In this document: positions 24,950 through 37,521 of the stretch, piece by piece
Layout of the letters: the number at the start of each line of letters is the position of its first letter
How positions within the stretch are numbered: position 1 is the first letter of the stretch
Assembly: GCA_026874595.1 (NCBI GenBank)
Contig: CM049314.1
Span: 77,799,300 to 77,863,299, forward strand
Direction: 5' to 3'
Origin: Sipunculus nudus
Lineage: Eukaryota; Annelida; Sipuncula; Golfingiida; Sipunculidae
Length of the DNA: 64,000 nucleotides
Program-made: the position numbers and the translations under genes
Notes under the pieces: generated by a model
Seen by the model: the letters and a program-made list of their open reading frames with translations, nothing else
What the model was told of the DNA's origin: nothing
The model's database searches: none

Positions 24950-26405
24950 AATAAACGTGGTTTGAAATATCATAAGACATCCGGTCATTGTTGGCTTGTA
25001 TGACAATATAGTCACTTTTTAGACAATTTCAAGAAATATAGCACTTACGCCAACCATAAACTGTCTTTTGGTTGTTTCACTTATAGTTTTAATCCCGGAC
25101 TAAAGTGCAGATCTACGCTCAGTTTATCTCTACAATATGTTTTTAGCACAATGATGAAAGTTATTCTGCAGATATAACCACAGCTTATTAAAGCATCCGG
25201 AGCAAAACATGTCAACTAGAAAGGAATGGAGACGATACTTTTTAAAGTAGGTATGCATTATATCACTTAAGTCCAAAGGTAATAAAAATGTTTTTCAACG
25301 ACACTAATGGAGTGGCACAGTTTACAAACGGACCATAATGGAAATCAGGAAAAATCTATATATTTTATTTCTGTGTATTCTTAGTTTATTTCATGCTGGT
25401 TAAGTACTTCCATTAGTTCAAAGGATAAACAACTTGAAGAAATCGTCATTATTTCCTGCAACATGAATAACAAGTTCTTTATTTCCTGCAACATGAATAA
25501 CAAATTCTTTGTGTGCGAGGCAAAGAAACTGGCCATTCAAACCAGAGTGGTTCGTAAATGGCTTTGGTCTTTAATATTAATGTGCATTTCGATCTTATGA
25601 ACTATTTATGACTGATGAAACCTTTTTATTTCTTTCTCTTGCTTTATTCATTTTATGCTTTAATATTTTGTTTCTGCATAAATACCTAATGCTTTATTTA
25701 TAAATCTCCTCGATTTCATTTTTCGTGTTAGCGTTGCAGTGTCAGAACTGGTGTCATTGAATAAACTACATGATTAATTCACAAACCTGACTTGGAGAGA
25801 GAAGGGGGGGGGGTATATATATGTATAACATTGTAGAAGAACAACACTGTAAATTCACTACAGACTGTTCACGGGATGCGACCTGATCCTCGGGTGAATG
25901 TTATTAGAATGAAGATAACCGCATGGTTTGAAATGCCGAGAATTTAAAGACAATGAGATAATGCTTTCTGCGTATCGAGGAATGCAAGTGAAAGTCTTAA
26001 ACTGATCCGATTGTCCTCGGGAGCACAAGAGGATTAGTCGGGGTACACGTGCAGTGCTGGAACATAACAGGGGAAAGAGGTTTGTTGTTGTTTTTTTTAT
26101 TAATTACTAAAATAATTTTACCAGGATGCCCACTCTGCATGGTATGCTGATTTTTAATATGATCCTGGGTACCGTGACCATTTCAATTGTATACACATAT
26201 GATATAAAAATACACATATACAATGAAAATACACAATATAAAAAGAAAATGTACTACACTCATTCCAAGCGGACTCGACTCGAAAAACTCACCATGGGGT
26301 AGTGGCAGCGCCTTGTCCCTCAGCAATGCATAGTAGTGACAGAGCAACTACCTGAAGGGGTCAGTTAGTCGAGCACGATGTGTGAGCGATCACGTTGAAT
26401 ATCTG
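24950..26405. other. Unrecognised AT-rich stretch
   Basis: No ORF above 60 codons. A short direct repeat ctttatttcctgcaacatga occurs twice at 25,449-25,495. A G8 run lies at 25,804-25,811. No gene call. Confidence 0.4.
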
Positions 26406-26411
26406 TATGAA

Positions 26412-26412
<1 letters not shown>

Positions 26413-26453
<41 letters not shown>
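26413..26453. repeat. Compound (AC)n(TA)n microsatellite
   Basis: About 16 AC units followed by five TA units. Confidence 0.95.
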
Positions 26454-26588
26454 GGGAAAGTGATATACCCCTATCCCCTCTTTCATTCTTTTAGTCTATA
26501 TAAAAAGCGTCACTGAAGCGTTACCTACATTTCGACTACATATTTACACGGCTGAACCACCATAAGTTATATATATATATATATATAC

Positions 26589-26666
26589 ACTGATAAAGAA
26601 GCTATAAGCTTCGAAAGCTCGTGGTTGAATTAAACAGTTAGTCAACACTAAGGCGTCTTCATTCTG

Positions 26667-26730
<64 letters not shown>
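26589..26730 (+). mobile_element. Penelope-like terminal fragment with hammerhead-like fold, embedded in (TA)n
   Basis: Starting at 26,588, cactgataaagaagctataa and the following agcttcgaaagctcgtgg give CUGAUaA, a hairpin GAAGCU/AGCUUC and GAAA. This is the core order of a hammerhead ribozyme with one core substitution. It continues through gttgaattaaacagttagtc and taaggcgtcttcat, shared in inverse orientation with 1,718-1,768. It is flanked by (TA)n at 26,569-26,587 and by ctat repeats plus (TA)n at 26,672-26,730. Hammerhead motifs are known in Penelope-like element terminal repeats. No reverse-transcriptase or GIY-YIG coding is present here. Confidence 0.45.
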
Positions 26731-27499
26731 TTGTGTCTGTGTGGATGGGCGTGTCTTTATCCTCCGTGAAAACCTTATGTGTAAACTAAATTATTTTATT
26801 TATTTTACTAACATTAAATGAGGGATTTGAAGTGGTGCTGTTCTTACACGTGTTGTGTTCTGAAGTGTTAAATACAAGGCTCAAGGTGATGTCAGCGTTA
26901 AGTCTGTGAAGAGGTTTAACCAGCTTGCAGCGCCAGGAATGTCAAGTTCCCGAATTTAATGAGCAAAGTCTTTAAAAAATTATCATTTTGAAAAAAAACC
27001 TAACAGCCATAATCATCTTCATCACTATGGGCTTTATCGTCGTTGTCGTCATACTAGTATATCAACATCATCTACATTCGCTCTCACTCATAATTAGCAT
27101 CATCAGTGTCATCATCATTGTCGCCGTCGTCCTCGACAGCATTATAGACATATGTCGGTACTTTTAATAGAAGGGGAAATGTTTGAAACTAAAGTTATTT
27201 GATATTATTCTACGGTTTTAAGTCCTTGACACCCGGAGAAAGTGTTTTTCAGTACAGTTTCTCCCTTGCACGCAATTTAATACTGCCTACATGCAATCAT
27301 AATATTATGTTTTAAATGTGATCTGTCCCCGCTGCTGTATTATTATATCTAGACACCATTAACCGAGTAGAACACCACTTATTAGTCGCCTTTTTATTTG
27401 TTAGGGAAATTTGGTTCAGTAAATGTATAGAAATATAAAGCTCATCCTTTACAATATACCTTTAATACTTATTCACTTTACAAAACAGTGCATCGGTCA

Positions 27500-27720
27500 T
27501 ATCGACTTTTGTCTGGTTTATGGACACATGGAAATATCGGATATTTGGAGAAGATAAAATTGATGTCTGTAAGCATATCCTGAAACGGATATGTTTCCCA
27601 GACAGGACGGATATTCAAAACCTGACCTTAGTTGTAATGTCTTTTCTTGCGGTTGTTTTCATGTTGATATATTAGACATATCCAAGTACGAAGAAAGAAA
27701 ACACCGCCCGTCAAGTTAAA
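27500..27720 (+). pseudogene. Exon-like membrane-anchor module, decayed (unit 2)
   Basis: tctggtttatggacacatgg, then an acceptor-like tatgtttcccag (AG at 27,600-27,601) and ACAGGACGGATATTC in phase 0 (TGRIFK), which then hits stops. After a frame slip it reads AVVFMLIY-stop-TYPSTKKEN, parallel to the 29,762 module. Its copy 2 counterpart (about 41,690-41,920) has lost the AG (tttcccac) but keeps a KSRSASS-like stretch. No function inferred. Confidence 0.4.
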
Positions 27721-28439
27721 AATCCCGATCACCCAGGCAAAAAAAAAAGTTTGGTTCTCAGTCACTTTTTTTTTAATCAGTGCTTGCGGGTGATTTTTTT
27801 TTAACCTTTTTGTATGTTTACATAAAAATGTCATATGATCAGAGAAAAGCATCATAATAATAGAAATATTTTGTTTACAGTTTAGAGCACTAAAAACAAA
27901 GGAAATCTGTTCAAAATTTAATTATTTTATCTTCTTGAAAGGTGCCATAAGAACCAAATCCTTGTAAATTGATAAACATTTCTGATAAGGAGACGGTTTC
28001 AAGCACCGCGGTTTCACCGTATTTAAGCGAGTTCTGTTCTGTCATACACATAATATTTAGCTATATCACTAATTCATTCGAATGTCTGCTTGTCTCATTT
28101 GATTAAAATGATTTTGTTTCGGGCGATGCAAGTTCTATCGTTTTTTCAAACTTTTTTGTCCGGCGGTTTCCAGGATCCTACACCGCATATATATGTAGTT
28201 TCGCGAAAGCTAAACCAAGTTGGGCGGGAGTATTAAAAAAAACAGCTGATAGAAAATACCCTATACCTTAGACCTTTTTATACATTGAGGTTGCTGAAAT
28301 GTACTTTGCGCCTTCTGGTAGCGCATAAAAATCTATAAATATGTAACCGCCAAACGTAAAATAAGCACGAGGGTTGGATAGATAACTGCGAATGTCTGAT
28401 CCACTTTGGACTCATCTGTAAACCAAGTTATTGTAAGCA

Positions 28440-28610
28440 TGGACGGAAAGAAGCCGGGCATTTAGGGCTGAAAGAAATGATAGCTAGTGAAGGAAGCTGA
28501 CAGTATCATTTTCATCTGACAGGATCGATACAGGATTGATTCCATGGGTAAGAATTGCCTAGCATTGGTATCGACATCAGCGATCGTTATTATCTCCATA
28601 TAAAACATGC
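28440..28610 (+). pseudogene. Exon-like membrane-anchor module, decayed (unit 3)
   Basis: It carries the shared leader gggcatttagggctgaaaga and tagctagtgaaggaagctga. The acceptor AG is changed to AC at about 28,520, and the hydrophobic stretch reads SAIVIISI before a stop. The copy 2 counterpart at 43,715-43,890 retains ttctccag at 43,785-43,792. Confidence 0.35.
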
Positions 28611-28616
28611 AGCACC

Positions 28617-28745
28617 AAATAATTGTCACGTATTAGTTGTGACAAAATAGTTGTCGCGTAATAGTTGTGACCAATTTTTTGTCACGTAATAGTTGTTTCT
28701 AAATAGTTGTCACGTAATAGTTGTGACTAAATAATTGTCGCGCAA
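28617..28745. repeat. 28-bp tandem array, first cluster
   Basis: About four and a half imperfect units built on aaatagttgtcacgtaatag plus ttgtgact. Each unit contains a short inverted pair gtcac/gtgac. The cluster and about 300 bp of following sequence (ctcctcttggattatgcttc onward) are duplicated at 29,080-29,690. Confidence 0.9.
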
Positions 28746-29079
28746 CTCCTCTTGGATTATGCTTCAGAAATTCTTTTTTTTATTTTGGTCTTGAAGTGTC
28801 AGTTAATCATAGGGAAAATGTCTTAGACTAAGCAATTTAATATTTTTTTCAAATTATTTACAGAGGAATTGGATTGTGTCATTGTTTTTTTCCCGTGCAC
28901 AAGATATTAGTAGATGCCTAAATACAATTATAATATTTTTTCCCTGGAACCTATTAAAAATATATTCTGACTCGCATTATTGAGTGGACGACTAGAAGTT
29001 AACCAGTCACCCTGTTATTTACTCGAAATATTGGTGCAATAAATTAATTAAAATGATAAATCTCTCCTTGATTTGTCTA

Positions 29080-29350
29080 TCTGTAGCACCAAATAGTTGC
29101 GAGGTAATAGTTGAGACTAAATTGTTGTTACCTAATAGTTTTGACTAAATAATTGTCAAGTAAAAATTGTGACTAAATATTTCTCACGTAATAGTTGTGA
29201 CAAAATAATTGTCACGTTTTAGTTGTGACTACATAATTGTCACGTAATAGTTGTGACTAAATAGTTGTCACGTAATAGTTGTGACTACATGGCTGTATAG
29301 TTGTGACTCAATAGCGGTCACGTAATAGTTATTTCTAAATAGTTGTCGCG
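29080..29350. repeat. 28-bp tandem array, second cluster
   Basis: About nine imperfect units of the same 28-bp repeat. Copy 2 of the segmental duplication has only a single remnant (gatagttgtcatgcaactcc near 44,238), so the array expanded in copy 1 or collapsed in copy 2. Confidence 0.9.
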
Positions 29351-29761
29351 CAACTCCTCTTGGGTTATGCTTCAGAAATGCCTTCTTTATTTTCTTCTTG
29401 AAATGTGTCATTTTAATCAAAGGGGAAATGTCTAAGACTAAGCAATTTAATTTTTTTTTTCAAATTATTTACAGAGGTATTGGATTGTGTGATTGTTTTT
29501 CTCCCATGCACAAGATATAAGTATATGCCTAAATACAATTATAATATTATTTCCCTGGTACTTTTTTAAAATATATTCTGACACGCATTATTGAGTGGAC
29601 GACCAGAAATTAACCAGTCACCCTGTTATTTACTGGAAATGTTGGTGCAATAAATGAATTAAAATGATAAATCTCACCTTGATTTGGATGAAGGATATAT
29701 TAACAGTCGAGCAGATGAATTGTATTGCTCAAGATGTAGCAGATATTAATCTGTTTCCTAG

Positions 29762-30178
29762 ACAGGCCGGATATTTAAGGCCTTGTTTAAGTCGTTCCGG
29801 GATCACTTGTATATATTAGCAGCCAGTGTCATGTCAGTATTTAAGGCATACATGTTCACGTCTCCACAGAAAGAAAACAGCTCGTTAAGATCCAAATCAA
29901 GATCCACCAGTTCTACACTTTCCAAGAGGACACCGATTTTGCAATTCATTCTAGATAATAATACATGGTTACAAATATTTTTTTTTCCTTTGTACGCATC
30001 GATATTGGTGTTAAACATCTTTCATTTATTTTTTGTGGATATTCAAATATCCTTGGCGACACCAAACACTATCTTAGTGCTGTCCTATTTTTTCCCCTTA
30101 TGTTATATACGGGTAGGGGCGTCAATCATGACTGCATATATGCATAATACCCACTTTTTTTTTTGCAATAGGGGATAA
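29762..30178 (+). pseudogene. Best-preserved exon-like membrane-anchor module (unit 4)
   Basis: A strong acceptor, atctgtttcctag (ending 29,761), leads into an uninterrupted phase-0 frame from 29,762. It reads TGRIFKALFKSFRDH, a hydrophobic stretch LYILAASVMSVF, then a basic and Ser-rich stretch (SPQKENSSLRSKSRSTSS TLSKRT), and finally a second, low-complexity hydrophobic tail to a stop at 30,176. No clear splice donor ends the conserved part, which is similar to the other modules only to about 29,950. Phase 0 matches the ATG exon at 52,803. It could be an exon of a type II membrane protein or a relic. No codon-level selection can be shown. Confidence 0.35.
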
Positions 30179-30553
30179 TCAATGTAATAACCCAACGTTC
30201 AATGCAGAATATTGACATTAATAACGGGACTTTAGCCTAATTTGACTGATTTTATCTGTTTTCACCATGCAAGCAAGTGTTTATTATATCCATTTGATAA
30301 AATGATCATTGGAATCTAAGAATGATGCCTTCAAATATGTGCTGAGGGACAAATGAATAAGATCCCAAGTTAGTCATTCAAATTATTATGATGCAGCTAA
30401 CATGATATCTTACTTTTTATTAAATGCTATGTTGATATCTACAACATGCTATGAAGGTCGTTATGTCACACTTAACAATATTTCCGATTAACGGATTTGA
30501 ACATATAATATATACTAAATAATATAATTTATTTGTATAAATGTTGACTTTCT

Positions 30554-30567
30554 CCCCCCCCCCCCCC
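30554..30567. repeat. Poly-C tract
   Basis: C14 run. A similar C13 run lies at 46,346-46,358 in copy 2, but at a non-corresponding position. Confidence 0.95.
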
Positions 30568-30867
30568 GACACCTGTGAGCCACCACCTCAGCCGTGAAAA
30601 TAAATCGACACCACTTTTTTTCTAGATTTTTTTTTTGCGCTGTAGATTACTATGGCATTTTACTATCAGAGCTATCGGCAACCATGTTCATATAAGTAGG
30701 TAAAAGTTCAAAGGGCTTAGTATAATGTAATTATACAACATATAATTTGCTGAACAAATAGTTGATAGGAATTCTATGAAATTCTTGTTTTCCAGGTAGC
30801 CCTAAATGTAAGACAAGAAAGGATATATCACTGCTCAGATTGTCCGCCCTCCGTTTGATTCATTTTT

Positions 30868-31035
30868 CAAGACAGGTGATTTTAAGTGTGGCCTGAATAT
30901 AGGATGGGCATTTTGGGTAGATAAAACTGATAGCTAGTGAAGGATGCTGAAAATAACATATTCGCCAGACAGTATCGTTACTGGTGTTTGTCTCCTTATG
31001 TGACATGTACGAAAGTGCCTGATTCTCCCAATAAA
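30868..31035 (+). pseudogene. Exon-like membrane-anchor module, decayed (unit 5)
   Basis: Leader gggcattttgggtagataaa and tagctagtgaaggatgctga, then ttcgccag (AG 30,967-30,968) and ACAGTATCG, with no extended frame. Counterpart in copy 2 at about 44,683-44,830, where AG is GG. Confidence 0.35.
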
Positions 31036-31239
31036 TAGTTGTCACGCAATTTTTCTGTGGCCCCGCATCAGAAATGTCAGTGTTTTTGTCTAGAAGTTAA
31101 ATGTCTCATCTGATGTCAGTGATATCAATGGCGTCTTTTTTTACTTTTGCCATAAATTCTACGGGATTTGACACTTTTTGGGAAACTTATTTAAGCGGTC
31201 TGTCGCAGTGCCTTTTATAAAAAAAAATTGCTGATATAA

Positions 31240-32700
31240 ATTCGTCCTAAGGAAAGCCTAGCTTGGAAAAAAACCGGCAGATGTTTTAAAACAGTTTTGT
31301 CTATATTACAAACGGAAATATTGTCACTAAAGTCGATCATTCCTTTTTCTCTTTTGTTGTGAGATCTGTTTCGTTAAATTTTGTAAAGTATGTATACTCA
31401 TCTCTTAATATTGACTTAATTACACTTAAAACGTTTATATTAATTGAAAATCCATATTACGGGATTCCACATTATTTCACTGATATTCATTGATAACATT
31501 AGGTGATATCGACCTTTTACAAACTAATGGCTATTGACGTTCTTCCACATATAATTCAATGAAAATAAATTTTGCAGGGTGAAAATAAAAAAAAAATAAT
31601 ACGAATAACTAATAAAAATAATAAAACAAAATGTACAGTGTCTGTCGGTATATACAGGCCCTGACTGACTGATTATGAAGAATTTAAAAATTGGGTGTGA
31701 AGCTGAATAGGAAGTGACATTTCTTAGCTCGTCACCTACCTAGCTCCTACGACTCGACTAGTAAGTTAAAAATAAAACTTTAGATTAACGATCTGATGTG
31801 GGGCCACGCCTTTTATTAGCAAGGCCTTGTCTAGTCCATATAAAAGGATTGCTTAATTGCTTATCATAACATAAAAAAATAGAAGTGTACTCTTGCGTCT
31901 CCTGCGGCGGTAAGGTGTAACCAAGAAACAGGTTGGAAGTGACCGCACGAATAAGGTTGACATTTTTAGATGCAGCTTGTGATGATTGTCGTCGGCAGAT
32001 TGTCATCGCATCCAAATTTCATGATGATAACGTCACGACGGAGGTTTGAAAATAAATATAGGAATAATTGAATTTTTTTGGTGGATCAATTGTTTTTTAA
32101 GGTGTACAGGGAAAACAATAAAAAATGTAAAAAAGGTGCGAAATGTGATGGATGTGTATTTGACCGATCCGTCCCAAAGTTTCATATTTTTCTGCTCTCC
32201 ATCGAACATACTTCGAAAATTTCGAAAATATAGCTAAAACACACACGCGCACGAATAAACCCGGAAAGTTACATGACTGCCTGCCACCTTCGCTGGCGGA
32301 GATGTAATGAACAGAATCCCATCGATTCTTTCTGGAAAGACTACCCATGGTTTTTACATTAACTTTCGCTTCATCACACAACGTCACCACCAGCGGTCCT
32401 GTGAGATAAATACATAGCTCTCCCGTGTATCCTCGGCTAGGCTAGTAATGACATTGCTTGAAGGTCCGATATAAGCAGAAACCCACCTTTGTCAGATGGG
32501 AACCAACACCTCATGAATAACCCGGCTCCGAGGCTGGTCGACGTTGTAAACATCATTACTGGTATATATACGTTATCTTATAACCTTCTCCTTGCACTTA
32601 GGAACACATTTCATCTTATCAAAGGAATCTTAGTCTATTCTGTTTAGGGTTTAGGTGATGAATAGGAAATTCTCCTTAACCAGTTCAGTACGTGACATTG
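31240..32700. other. Duplicated non-coding block with a shared minus-strand frame
   Basis: This is one of the best-conserved parts of the segmental duplication (partner 44,890-46,480). A minus-strand frame ending at 32,097 shares with 45,951-46,199 the pattern VTLCDE-x2-VNVK-x-M-x-SLS-x-KNR...SASE-x-GR. The plus strand also has a shared frame ending ARLVMTLLEGPI in both copies, with a stop in copy 1. Differences fall mostly on second codon positions of the minus frame, so neither frame looks selected. I leave both uncalled. Confidence 0.4.
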
Positions 32701-35330
32701 ACAAAACAGTGTCAGCAGTCCAGTGACAGACAGCGAAATAATTGGTTAAAATCTGAGAATGTAGTTCTTTTTCGGCTTTTTAGACGCCTGTAGTGCCATG
32801 CCTGCACGGCCTTGTTCATTTTTATTAATTTTTTTTTGTACTTATAGTAACCAACATACAATCAACGGCTGTACCAAAGTTCACGTGGCCCTGTCACCCC
32901 TGGCAGTGCGTCATGATATAAATTGAGTCTTCCTAGATATAAACCAATTGTTTTGTTCGACTATTTAGCATTATATGATGATAATAATTAGTTAATAATT
33001 GTCTGGCACCTGACCAGTTAAATAACAGATCGTTATTAAATATTAATTAAATTTCTTAAAATTATCCCCAAACCCATCGGCCCCAAAATTCATTAAACTG
33101 GCTAAAGTTATGTACGAAAATAGGTCTGGGGAGGATCGTTCATTATTCAGTCCCTAGTCAATAGTTTATCTCTCATGACGGCGTCTAACAAGCTTAGGGC
33201 TTTACAAAAAAAAAACAGGTCTGATATACGAAGAGGCAAAAAGAAAGCTGCTTTAACAGGGAAGGATTTTCTAATCAATAGTGATGTAAACGCCATGCAC
33301 GGACGGCTTTGGTGTTTAATAATCTAAAGATGGGGTCTTGAACGGGTGCTAATGATTTCTCTAGCTTGTTGGCATATTGTTACCATTTCTACACGGAGCT
33401 CCAAGGCCTTTTCATTATCTTAATGAGTAAACAGGTTTAATTGACTGCGATATTTATATGAGTTAAACAGGAAATCAGATACCCTTGTTAAGACTTGCTG
33501 TTGGCGATTTTCAATCCACAGTCTTTCTAACCGTGAAGACACGAATCAATTAAGCGTCTATACTGGACTTGCTACTCGATTTGATTCGTGATACAAGGCA
33601 TACTGTGGAATGCTCTGCAACCGCCGTCTTACCTGTTTCATCAATATCGTGGTAAACAGCCAGTTTTTTTAACATAAGGCTATGAATGGTGATGTAATAC
33701 AAAGTAATTCATGTGAACACACAAAATAAACTGACAAACCGTATCTTTGGTGACGAGTCATTTCCTGTATCTTGTACGAGTTTGCTATTGCTTACTATCC
33801 TTTGCTATCCATGGTTGTGCTCATTCGGTTAAAATTTTACAAACACGCAGTAGGATTATCATTTTTGCTGAGGTAAATCGGATTTTTCACGCACATGGTA
33901 GTTATGAAGTATTCTAAATGCTATCGATTGGTCTGGTTTATGTCAGCGAATTTGTAGGCCATTGGGCGCTGTAAAAAATAAAGAAAACATTTGCATCCTT
34001 GATATAAGATGTGAAGGACCGGGATGGTGTTATAAGCCTCGGGTTAGCTTTGTCAATCAGGTTACCCCGGATCTTACTGACACCTAGAGTGCAATAACAA
34101 GGACTATTATAGGACCATGAAAAACAATAAGCAATCAGCACACTTTTTTTCACTAGAGGAAAGGAATGATTACCCGAGAATTATCGCTCTACGAACACAA
34201 ATTTTTGAAAACAGACTAACACGACAATTCAACACTTGTACCAATTGTAAAATTGTTGATTTATGATTGTTGTATTGATTCTTGAAATTTTTCGAACTTT
34301 GTGCTTTAGGCTTTATTCTTAAATATACGTCTGTCCAATTTAAATCACACACCAACCACGTCTTGTTGTTTCACCATATCATGAACAAGCATAGTAATAA
34401 GTGGTTTCACTGAATCAGTAAACCTGAACAGTGTGAGATGATGATTTCACAATGCGACTAAGAGGTTTTGGAATTCTTTGTTATCTTGCACTCGCTATAC
34501 TTGTGAGGTGACCTATTGCGCGTAAAAAATATTGCAAAGTCACAGAGTAAATCATAATTGTTTATTTGTCCTAAACAGATAAAATTTTACAACTATGCAG
34601 AATCTGAATCTTCAGTAACGTGCTCCAGTTAACCTTAAATAAAGTTTTAAATATAAAAAAAAGGAAATAATTCAAACAGAATTCTGCATGTGGAAATCCT
34701 TCAGCGGAATGTTTCTTCAAGGAACTGAGGCTTGCAGAGAATCTTAAAATAACATACATATTTTACGATCTTTCATAAATTTAGATTGAAAACACCTGGG
34801 AATAAACAAATAAGACCAATATATAATCATAGTAACGAGAAAGAAAAATTATTTAAAGGTGCTGTTAGGTTTAATCTGTCATACCATAGACTGTTTTATA
34901 TAAACAGATCCATTTTTCCATTGCGAATACACATTACCGCCTCTGTTACTCATATATTCATGCTTTTGACGCGGTATGTGTTGCTTGAATACACAAAAAT
35001 GACTTACCCACTCTTTACAAAACTGATAATACTATAATTAATTCAAATACAATAATTTTCTTCAGACACTCCAAGACAACTATCGTAAAACGAGCAAACT
35101 GTAACCCGATAGGTACTCGGTAAATGACATAAAAATATAATCTATATTACCTAATGCATTACAACGGGGAAAGAAAACAGGCCATAATACTAATGTATGT
35201 ATGCCATAAATATAAAGTGTCTAATGCAAAGCATTCAAACATCTCTTTCCTCCCGCTACTAAAACTAATTAAGGCATTATTAATGCAAATGCAAGAAATA
35301 CTTAAACGAGACTACTTTCCTTGAAACCGG
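32701..35330. other. Segmental-duplication interior without genes
   Basis: AT-rich; partner regions in copy 2 are 46,590-47,260 and 49,060-49,800. Compared with copy 2, copy 1 lacks about 1.8 kb between 34,250 and 34,265. ORFs here are short and not conserved between the copies. Confidence 0.4.
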
Positions 35331-35336
35331 ATTTAG

Positions 35337-35545
35337 GTAAACCGGACACTCTGGTACTTTACATTTTTATTATTTTTATATTGTGTAATTGTATAGACTA
35401 AGTGCATTGTTAAGTTAGGATTGTTTTAAGAATAAATTATAATTATTTGTTTAAAAAAAACTGACTTCTTAATTCATTCCCCTAGACATTTCACGCTGCC
35501 AAGTGTTGCGGAATCTCATATTTGTTTATCTCCGTAATACGTGAT
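35337..35545 (+). mobile_element. 3' LTR fragment, same family as 3,971-4,672
   Basis: It matches 4,478-4,672 from the cggacactct block, through AATAAA in gaataaattataattattt, to cattcccctagaca and tctccgtaat. It is absent at the corresponding place of copy 2 (about 49,550), so insertion probably followed the segmental duplication. Flanking copy 1 sequence is rearranged, with a short internal duplication of the flank. Confidence 0.7.
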
Positions 35546-35559
35546 CTGTTATTATTAGG

Positions 35560-36840
35560 TTCCGTAACATAAAAGTTAGACTAAAAAAGTGCTGGGTAAA
35601 TTTCATAAAAAGTACTTTATATTACCGTACTATTACAAAAGAGCCTATAAATATGAAATGCTTCAAGTAAAGAATTAAAACATTTCTTTGCTTCCAGTCT
35701 CAACCGGTGTCATATGAAATAAACGGACCTTAAGGAAATTAACCGGAAATATATGAAATTAATATGTTTTTCGAGTCTGTTCAAGCCATTTAAGTGCCGC
35801 ATAAAGTCGTAAATCAGGAATTAATCAGTCATTGGTAAAGTTACACGTTTCCTTTCAGGTTTCCGTGAGTTAAAAGAACTTTTTGGTATGCCAGGAAATG
35901 GAATTCTGTTACAAATTATCTTTGGAAAAGAAATTTATAAAATATCGCCCGAGTCATTTTGATAATGGCTTTCACATGTATTATTAAAGTGCGTTATGAT
36001 CTCAGCTACCTTTAACGACATATTTTCTTTCTAGACGCCGTTTTACCTAAATGCAATAGTAAATGTTCCAGCAGATATTAAGAGCATGTTATGTAAAAGG
36101 TGTTCTGATTCTATTTGTTCCTTGGGTTATTTCTTTCTGCAAAAAATGTTAATAAAGGAACTTCAAAACTCATGTCATTGAATACACAATTAACTGAAAG
36201 ACAAAACACAGAGATCAAGCATTTATAAGCATACTGTAACGGTCTCATTTTTGCCCCATTGACTTATAATTGCTAGACTATAAGTTTTATTGAAGGCATA
36301 GATTTATAGAAAGGGGAGTATAAGAATACATTACAATGGCATTATCTAAATGTCAGCGCAGCTATGGAAAATAAATATTGATTTTTTTCATAAAGGATAG
36401 ATCCATGGCCTGTTTGTGGTGCCTACTCTCTATTGAATGAGGATGAAGGTATCCATATGATCAGGATGATATGTTATTATCAAGCCTTCTTGATTCCATA
36501 TTTTATATGCACGGGGTTAGGAATAATCCATAAGCCATTACCTTACCATTATCAATTGATAATGAATCTTCATGCAAAACGTTTGTCGATTTAATCGGAA
36601 TTAGACATAATGGGTAAATGATCCGTAGATCAAATCAGTTTAATAAGAAACATATAGTGTACATGTATCTGTGTGTAATAAAAGCTTGTTGCGTTATGTC
36701 GCTCATGCTCATTATCAATATCCTGGTTTATTTAATGTTATTGTATTCATATTAGTAAAAAATGTACTAATTTAAGTATTAAATGATATTCATATTAATG
36801 ATTATACAGTTTCCTTTGTAGTAAGAAGAGCAGATGTAGT
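35560..36840. other. Segmental-duplication interior without genes
   Basis: Partners in copy 2 lie at about 49,750-50,080 and 50,480-51,030, e.g. atatgtttttcgagtctgtt and gacttctgatt-like blocks. No ORF worth calling. Confidence 0.4.
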
Positions 36841-36844
36841 TTAA

Positions 36845-37048
36845 GTGGAAAATGATAGGGTAGTCCTGCTTGAAGCGTTTTTGTTATTAAAAAAACATTT
36901 TGATATTTCATACATCGGCAGCATTATCAGCATATTAATCATTAGTAATATTTTTGTCTTCGTAACAATAATCACCATATTAATCATTAGTAATATTTTT
37001 GTTGGTTGTAGCAGTAGTGGTAGTAGTTTCCTTCTGTGTTTGGGATAG
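36845..37048 (+). other. Hydrophobic ORF in a duplicated patch
   Basis: A frame of 67 codons (GTG start) contains an internal 45-bp direct repeat, centred on atattaatcattagtaatat, that doubles a hydrophobic Ile-rich segment. The copy 2 equivalent (51,053-51,262) reads KHFEI...IGNIIITLSISN, parallel to KHFDI...IGSIISILIISN here. The copies also share open minus frames. It could be a membrane-spanning exon relic, but the sequence is low complexity. Confidence 0.2.
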
Positions 37049-37521
37049 CCTGCCAAATTACAAATATGGTATTATTCTCCATAAGGACGATCTGTACCTC
37101 GTCCTTACGATATTTAGCTCAGCTGACTATAAGCCATCTGAGCTATAGTCATGGTCCTTTGTTCTTCGTCTGTCCGTTCTGCCGTATGGCCGTTAGTTTG
37201 TCCGTCCGTTAACAGGGCACGTTTTGAAATCGTTGGACTTACGGATCCAAAATTTTGCATACAGGTAGATTTCCCTAAAATCTTTTTACCATACAGAAGA
37301 TTGTGTCACTAGGACCTTGTTCCTTCCAGATATTTAGGAAAACTCTCCGTTTTCTATTAAAACCCCATTGTTAAAATTTAAGACTTTCTAATATCAAAAC
37401 CTCTGCATGCTTATTCCTCCATACATTTTTGTATCTATATACCAAAAATTAGGTCAGTATTGCACAATGAGTTGAAGTTATCGGCCCGAACATAATGCAA
37501 CTTATAAAGTCAAGAAATATA

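Noticed and set aside
28617-29350. CRISPR-like array with dyad repeats
   Set aside because: Contiguous imperfect 28-bp units with no unique spacers.
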